Source: Bog-532 sp965277615 (GTDB lineage Bacteria > Actinomycetota > Actinomycetes > Streptosporangiales > Streptosporangiaceae). From it: 64,000 nt of DNA. Under the pieces are notes generated by a model. The model was not told the origin of the DNA. It searched no databases and worked only from the letters and a program-made list of their open reading frames with translations. Below, one piece after another: positions 60,896 through 64,000 of the stretch. Where the stretch lies: positions 868,001-932,000 of the forward strand of contig CBDIDG010000004.1 of assembly GCA_965277615.1 (NCBI GenBank), written 5' to 3'. Each line of letters starts with the position of its first letter. Position 1 is the first letter of the stretch. Both the position numbers and the translations under genes were made by a program.

Positions 60896-61309
60896 AGCGG
60901 TACCTTCCGTGTCCCAGGGAGCCTGCAGCGCAGGTCACGCCAGCGGTGTGGTTCACAGTAGAACAGTTACCTAATTAAGACAACTACCACCCGCCAGCAT
61001 TTTCCCCCGCCCCCCACCACCCACACCCTTGGCCGTCCCGATCAGGTGAGATCCGGGCCAGCACCGGCGAAGCGCTGGGCCGGGTAACGGCCGAAGTGCC
61101 GGGCCCGGCACCGACATCCGCTGGAAGTACCTGTTCAGCAGGCCGAGCCAGAAATCCGGGGCCAAGGGGGTACGTCGCGGGCGGTATATGCCTCATTTGG
61201 CCACGTCCGAGATCTCGGTTTAACAACTCTAGCTGCGGCTTCTGTTTTAAAACAGATAGATAGGTTACCTTTTTTAGCCACAGCGCCTCACGTTACGAAG
61301 GAGAACGTT
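60896..61309. other. Divergent intergenic region between P450 and second binding-protein gene
   Basis: About 410 bp. AT-rich islands occur at 60961-60985 (GAACAGTTACCTAATTAAG) and 61217-61275, the latter with a perfect 14-bp palindrome. The GC-rich middle (60990-61200) contains a minus-strand frame with MAPDFWLGLLNRYFQ, which has no recognised family and is not called. A CGAAGGAGAACG ribosome site precedes ATG 61310. Confidence 0.55.
61242..61255. promoter_or_regulatory. Perfect 14-bp palindrome CTGTTTTAAAACAG
   Basis: It lies 54 bp upstream of the substrate-binding-protein ATG in an AT-rich stretch that continues AGATAGATAGGTTACC. It shares the CTGTT...AACAG arms with the site at 13976-13986. 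Probable operator, possibly for a FadR-type regulator. Confidence 0.55.
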
Positions 61310-62584
61310 ATGCGCAAACGCACGACGGCCGCCGTCGCGGTCGTCCTTGCCGGAGGATTGGCGCTGAGCGCCTGCAGCAAGTCCAACAACTCGGGGAGCG
61401 TGGCCTCCGCGCCGAAGGCCAACAACACCGCGGCCAGTGGAGCGCCGATCAAGCTGGGCGTGCTGACGTCGCTGACCGGCGTCGCGTCGTCGAGCTTCAC
61501 CACCGTGGAGCAAGGGGTGAAGGCCCGGATCGGACTGCAGAATGCCCAAGGCGGCGTGGACGGGCACAAGCTGGAGTACGTCACGGCGGACGACACGTCC
61601 TCCGGGCCCGGGGCGGTGTCGGGCGCGCAGCAGCTGATCGAGCAGGATCACGTCTACGGGATCATGGAGAACAGCTCATTCTTCTCGGCGGCCGCGGCCA
61701 CGACGGCCAAGGCAGGCATTCCGGTGACCGGGGTGTCGTTCGACGGCGGCCCGGAGTGGTTCGACAAGAGTTATACGAACCTCTTCGACGCCTACGGCTA
61801 CGGCAACTACACACTCGTCTCGACCACGTACCCGAAGTTCTTCAAGCTGAAGGGCGCGACGAAGGTCGCGGCGATCGGCTACGGCAGCAGCCCGTCGTCG
61901 GCCCAGAACGCCGAGGCGGTCGCCGAGGGCAGCCAGCACGAGGGCCTGCAGGCCTTCTACGACAACTCGCTGGCGTTCGGGAGCACGGACGTGGGCCCGC
62001 TGGTGCAGAAGATCAAGTCGGAGGGCGCCAACGCGATCTACCTGTCCACGGTGCAGAGCACGGGCTACGCGATGGCCCAGGCGCTCAAGGCGGCCGGCGT
62101 GAAGTACAAAGCACTGGTGCTGGCGACCGGCTACGGCCAGGACGTCATCTCCGACGCGGCCACGAGGAGCGCCGCCGCCGGCATCGACTTCGGTACCATC
62201 ATCGCGCCGATCGAAACCAAGACCGCCGGGACCGAGAAGTTCAGCAGCGCGATGACGAAGTACGCAGGCGTCAGCGGCATTCCTTCGTTCGGCGCTTACA
62301 TCGGCTGGCTGACGACCGACCTGATGATCTACGGCCTCGAAAAGGCCGGGGCCAAGGCATCCAGCCAGCAGTTCATCGAGAAGCTCCGGGCGAGTACGTG
62401 GGACGGCGCCGGTCTGGAGACCCCGACCGACTTCGCCGACATCAAACCGACCATGGGCGGACAGGACCAGGGGCGCTGCCTGTACTTCGTTCGTTTCGAC
62501 GGTTCGAAGTTCGTTCCCGAGAGCGGCGCCTCACCACTCTGCGGACAGATCATCAGTGGGTTGACGATCAAACCCGCGGCGTAG
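61310..62584 (+). CDS. Substrate-binding lipoprotein of branched-chain-type ABC importer
   Basis: A 424-residue LivK-type binding protein with a lipoprotein signal ending LSAC (Cys22), a Ser/Asn-rich linker and a mature domain that opens IKLGVLTSLTGVASSSF. GGVDGHKLEYVTADDTSSG and related motifs match the first binding protein. It is divergent from the fused permease/ATPase operon and presumably serves it. A strong hairpin terminates it. Confidence 0.9.
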   Translation: MRKRTTAAVAVVLAGGLALSACSKSNNSGSVASAPKANNTAASGAPIKLGVLTSLTGVASSSFTTVEQGVKARIGLQNAQGGVDGHKLEYVTADDTSSGPGAVSGAQQLIEQDHVYGIMENSSFFSAAAATTAKAGIPVTGVSFDGGPEWFDKSYTNLFDAYGYGNYTLVSTTYPKFFKLKGATKVAAIGYGSSPSSAQNAEAVAEGSQHEGLQAFYDNSLAFGSTDVGPLVQKIKSEGANAIYLSTVQSTGYAMAQALKAAGVKYKALVLATGYGQDVISDAATRSAAAGIDFGTIIAPIETKTAGTEKFSSAMTKYAGVSGIPSFGAYIGWLTTDLMIYGLEKAGAKASSQQFIEKLRASTWDGAGLETPTDFADIKPTMGGQDQGRCLYFVRFDGSKFVPESGASPLCGQIISGLTIKPAA

Positions 62585-62635
62585 CGCGCAACGCCCGATC
62601 CAGCCTGCGACATACGATCAAGGTCAGCTGGTGAT

Positions 62636-62674
62636 AGTCAGGCCCCGGCCAGGTTGCGCGGCCGGGGCCTGACT
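62636..62674. terminator. Perfect 15-bp hairpin between convergent genes
   Basis: AGTCAGGCCCCGGCC (62636-62650) and its complement (62660-62674) flank a 9-nt loop. It lies between the binding-protein stop at 62584 and the convergent regulator stop at 62688, so it probably serves both. Confidence 0.75.
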
Positions 62675-62687
62675 GGTGCGTGGGGTG

Positions 62688-63497
62688 TTAGTTGAAGAGG
62701 TCGACGATTTTCTTGTTTTTGAGGTCGTCGCCGAGGAGGGTGACGGCGGCGGTTTGCATGTGCTTGAGCCAGTGTTTGTGGGCGGCTTCGCGGTCGCCGT
62801 CGGCGACGTAGGCGGCGAGTTTGCGGAAGGACAGCAGGACGCGGCGGAACCGCTGGGGGTTGCCGTCGAATTTTTGCGGGACGGTGGCGGCGTAGTGGGT
62901 GGCGACGACTTCCTGGAGCAGGGCGCCTTGCAGGGCCAAGGTGGTGTTGCCGCTGCCCTGCAGGACCAGTTCGTGGAACCGGTAGGTGGTGCGGGACCAG
63001 CGGTGGGGTTCGGGGATGCGGTCCGGGCTGGCCGCGATCAGCTCGGCGACCTGCTCGCAGCAGCCGGTGAGCCGGGCCAGGTCGGCGGGGTCGTGGCGGG
63101 CGGCCATCATCCCGGCGCAGACCGGTTCCAGGGCCATCCGGGCCTCGTACACGTCGGCGATGGTGGCCCCGTCCAGCTGCAGCAGCAGGCCCACGTACCG
63201 GGCGCCGACGGTGACGTCGGGGGCCAGTACCAGGGCCCCGCCGCCGACCCCGCGGCGCACGCTGATCAGCGATTCGGTTTCCAGGATGCGGTAGGCCTCG
63301 CGCAAGGTGGGGCGGGAGACCCCCAGCTCGGCCATGAGCTCCCCCTCGGTCGGCAGCGTCATGCCGGGCTGCAGCTCGCGGCGGACGATCTGGCCGCGGA
63401 TCTTGGCCGCGATCAGCTCGGCGGTCTTGGGCGCGCGGATCTGCTGGCTGCGCGGTGACCGGGCCGTGGGCGCCATCTGCACTTCCCTCGGGTCCAT
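62688..63497 (-). CDS. FadR-subfamily GntR transcriptional regulator
   Basis: A 269-residue regulator with a winged helix (TLPTEGELMAELGVSRPTLREAYRILETESLISVRRG) and an FCD-type helical effector domain (EARMALEPVCAGMMAARHD; RFHELVLQGSGN). It resembles the 13067 regulator, so both may recognise related dyads. ATG 63497 has AAGGA 9 nt upstream. ATG 63476 is also possible. It is divergent from the enoyl-CoA hydratase gene at 63669. Confidence 0.9.
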   Translation of the reverse strand: MDPREVQMAPTARSPRSQQIRAPKTAELIAAKIRGQIVRRELQPGMTLPTEGELMAELGVSRPTLREAYRILETESLISVRRGVGGGALVLAPDVTVGARYVGLLLQLDGATIADVYEARMALEPVCAGMMAARHDPADLARLTGCCEQVAELIAASPDRIPEPHRWSRTTYRFHELVLQGSGNTTLALQGALLQEVVATHYAATVPQKFDGNPQRFRRVLLSFRKLAAYVADGDREAAHKHWLKHMQTAAVTLLGDDLKNKKIVDLFN

Positions 63498-63586
63498 GAT
63501 GATTGGTCCTTTATCGTACACACAGATCACTGATCTGCCTCTTGCCCGCGGCCCGCACCCGGCCCCCGGGACCGGCCTAGTGTACA

Positions 63587-63614
63587 GTAAACAGTTCACT
63601 GAGTAATCTGTTAC
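63587..63614. promoter_or_regulatory. GTAAACAG/CTGTTAC dyad between regulator and hydratase genes
   Basis: GTAAACAG (63587-63594) and CTGTTAC (63608-63614) form an imperfect inverted repeat 13 bp apart, in the divergent promoter region of the FadR-type regulator and the hydratase. Likely autoregulatory operator. Confidence 0.5.
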
Positions 63615-63668
63615 GGTCCCCCCGGTGCCCGCCGCCGGCGACCGGCCCGCCGCAGCGAAGGTGACCAG

Positions 63669-64000
63669 ATGACGCCCGCCGAGTTCGAGCAGATCACCTA
63701 CACCGTCTTTGAGAACGTCGCCACCATCACCTTGAACCGCCCCCGCCGCCGCAACGCCTGGACCGGGCAGATGGCCACCGAATACCGCTGGGCCCTGCAC
63801 ACCGCCGAGCACGACCCCGACGCCGGCGCCATCGTCATCACCGGCGCCGGGGACTTCTTCAGCGTCGGCGCCGACCGCGACATCCTGGCCGGCGTCTCCG
63901 CCACCGGCACCTACACCCGGCAGGCCGCCGACCTGCCCCCCTACCCCGACGACGCCCCGCCCGCCCTGCGCCACAACCACACCTACCCGCTCGCCCTGTC
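63669..64000 (+). CDS. Enoyl-CoA hydratase/isomerase, N-terminal part (3' end outside window)
   Basis: The first 110 residues of a crotonase: MTPAEFEQITYTVFENVATI, TLNRPRRRNAWTGQM and the first oxyanion loop FFSVGADRDILAG. An AAGGTGA site precedes the ATG. Codons are almost all C-ending. The gene continues beyond base 64000, so its length and second loop cannot be judged. Confidence 0.85.
   Translation, partial: MTPAEFEQITYTVFENVATITLNRPRRRNAWTGQMATEYRWALHTAEHDPDAGAIVITGAGDFFSVGADRDILAGVSATGTYTRQAADLPPYPDDAPPALRHNHTYPLAL

Noticed and set aside
59237..60961. Rightward open frame of 574 codons, very glycine- and valine-rich
   Set aside because: It is antisense to the fused permease and P450 genes. 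The composition reflects C-ending codons on the opposite strand and not a real protein.
60971..61165. Leftward frame with MAPDFWLGLLNRYFQ
   Set aside because: Only about 20 residues look protein-like and the rest is low complexity. No ribosome site or family.
5141..63614. KstR-type steroid repressor sites
   Set aside because: The dyads were compared with the KstR consensus as recalled (AAC-GTT type arms). They do not match well, so no KstR control is claimed despite the steroid-like gene set.
1..64000. tRNA, rRNA and CRISPR arrays
   Set aside because: No cloverleaf, rRNA-like or regularly spaced repeat was seen when reading the intergenic regions. The short gaps leave little room. A computed search would be needed to exclude small RNAs.

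Overview
The window is high-GC DNA with long, tightly packed operons (stop/start overlaps of ATGA, GTGA and TTGA type), F420-type LLM oxidoreductases, cytochrome P450s, adjacent pairs of FadE-like acyl-CoA dehydrogenases, and FadR/GntR regulators. This points to an actinomycete (Actinomycetota) with a large CoA-dependent catabolic repertoire. The genus cannot be fixed from the sequence. No rRNA, tRNA or CRISPR array was seen.

Layout. 1-2373: end of an operon with an acyl-CoA ligase, an LLM oxidoreductase and a thioesterase. 2394-5089: MaoC hydratase, nitronate-monooxygenase-like protein and thiolase, divergent from an HSD10-like SDR at 5198. 6007-12920: a long leftward run (phosphotransferase, acyl-CoA dehydrogenase, SDR, Gfo/Idh oxidoreductase, thiolase, then P450 plus 3Fe-4S ferredoxin). 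13067-15759: FadR-type regulator divergent from a flavin oxygenase and an enoyl-CoA hydratase. 15779-32814: beta-oxidation genes with three acyl-CoA dehydrogenase pairs, three hydratases, two CoA ligases, a ferredoxin reductase, a DUF35/thiolase-like pair resembling Ltp2 aldolases, and decayed genes (an aldo/keto reductase with internal deletions, and hydratase and SDR remnants).

33267-51119 is the most distinctive block. One rightward operon carries a complete branched-chain-type ABC importer (substrate-binding lipoprotein, two permeases, two ATPases). A class III CoA-transferase, an AtuA-family protein, a DUF4387 protein, a cyclase-family hydrolase, an MmgE/PrpD protein and an acyl-CoA dehydrogenase pair follow. 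It reads as uptake plus CoA activation plus degradation of an unidentified acid.

That operon is broken inside the first of its two acyl-CoA dehydrogenase genes by a 5.4-kb nested mobile element (44620-50039). An insertion sequence with 16-bp terminal repeats and a 5-bp CCAAG target duplication holds a transposase gene. A 2523-bp serine-recombinase element is inserted in that gene, and an IS3-family copy sits beside the transposase 3' end. The displaced last 17 codons of the dehydrogenase are still readable at 50045-50098, and the attP and attB of the recombinase element can be rebuilt from the junctions.

51165-64000: SDRs, a VOC protein, a second LLM oxidoreductase, a fifth acyl-CoA dehydrogenase pair, and a second importer with an unusual fused LivH-LivM permease and a single ATPase. 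A second P450, its divergent substrate-binding protein, a second FadR-type regulator and the start of an enoyl-CoA hydratase complete the window. Several promoter regions carry AT-rich islands with related dyads (GTAAACAG, CTGTT-A-AACAG, CTGTTTTAAAACAG), which suggests shared control, possibly by the two FadR-type proteins.
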